From contig OZ176054.1 of NCBI GenBank assembly GCA_964247055.1, positions 3,968,001 through 4,032,000 on the forward strand: a DNA stretch of 64,000 nucleotides, read 5' to 3'. The notes below the pieces were generated by a model that worked only from the letters and a program-made list of their open reading frames with translations, was not told where the DNA came from and did no database searches. Below are positions 63,705-64,000 of the stretch, one piece after another (position 1 is the stretch's first letter; every line of letters starts with the position of its first letter). The stretch comes from Paragordius varius. Lineage: Eukaryota > Nematomorpha. Made by a program: the position numbers and the translations under genes.

Positions 63705-64000
63705 GTTAAAAGTTTGTATATATACTGAGTATTTTAAGATTTTAAACCAATTATGGTTGGTGAAAGAGAAAACGGAGAACTTAGGCCCAGAGAGGGCAAC
63801 CGATTGTACTTAGATTAAGCCAATTATTATCACTAAAAATACTGACATGTCAAAACACTTTATTAAAAAAAGTAAACTTTAAATGCATTTAATTCGACAA
63901 AAAAATCAGCTGTAAATTTTAAACTGTGGAAATATTATAATAAATTAAAATTCTTGTTAGTAATTTTAATTAGGGTGCTTGGATATATATGGAATGGCAA
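63705..64000. other. Right window end, unassigned
   Basis: AT-rich DNA with a somewhat GC-richer patch at 63745-63810 (GGAGAACTTAGGCCCAGAG). This may be part of the hammerhead-bearing retroelement, but I cannot assign it. Confidence 0.3.

Overview
This is nuclear DNA from a metazoan with a very A+T-rich genome (by eye near three quarters A+T). It holds a type III-transcribed tRNA gene, spliced genes for animal-type proteins (a GRB2 adaptor, a mucin-type GalNAc-transferase, an ER GPAT3/4 acyltransferase), BovB/RTE-like LINE fossils and hAT, piggyBac, Tc1/mariner and Helitron-like debris. The most telling trait is intron size: thirteen introns that I can place by reading frame and family conservation are only 21-35 nt long. 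Such introns are known from dicyemid mesozoans, and short 5' introns are known from some flatworms, so a small spiralian such as a dicyemid, orthonectid or flatworm is my best guess. The taxon is an inference.

Layout. 1-13.3 kb: mostly repeats (hAT-type MITEs, a 21-bp minisatellite, a 2-kb foldback element, a BovB/RTE-like LINE), one tRNA-Ser(AGA), and one doubtful exon. 13.4-19.7 kb: a head-to-head pair, GPAT3/4 (minus, 13 exons, 476 aa) and an unrecognised 160-aa helical protein (plus, 4 exons), with start codons 102 bp apart. 21.1-32.0 kb: a second head-to-head pair, polypeptide GalNAc-transferase (minus, 11 exons, 654 aa) and GRB2 (plus, 6 exons, 209 aa), start codons 108 bp apart. 32.8-36.0 kb: a 3-kb long inverted repeat built of about 310-bp units. 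36.4-37.7 kb: a candidate secreted Cys-rich protein. 38.6-39.6 kb: an ORF made of about eight tandem 36-aa repeats. 41.9-45.4 kb: piggyBac-like and hAT-like non-autonomous elements. 45.4-46.2 kb: mitochondrial ribosomal protein uS7m (5 exons, four introns of 21-25 nt). 46.8-47.6 kb: LINE 3' fragment. 47.9-50.5 kb: a BACK-domain gene without a visible BTB part. 51.4-54.2 kb: fumarylacetoacetase (minus, 9 exons, 423 aa). 54.5-57.9 kb: piggyBac-like ends enclosing a decayed BED-finger hAT transposase. 60.6-62.9 kb: C-terminal half of sedoheptulokinase (minus), including a 14-nt microexon, with its N-terminal exons beyond the window. 63.6-63.7 kb: a hammerhead ribozyme on the minus strand.

The genes are unrelated housekeeping and signalling functions (lipid synthesis, O-glycosylation, receptor tyrosine kinase signalling, mitochondrial translation, tyrosine catabolism, sedoheptulose phosphorylation), not a pathway cluster. 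Several introns longer than 1 kb contain identifiable transposons, which suggests that intron length here grows by transposon insertion.
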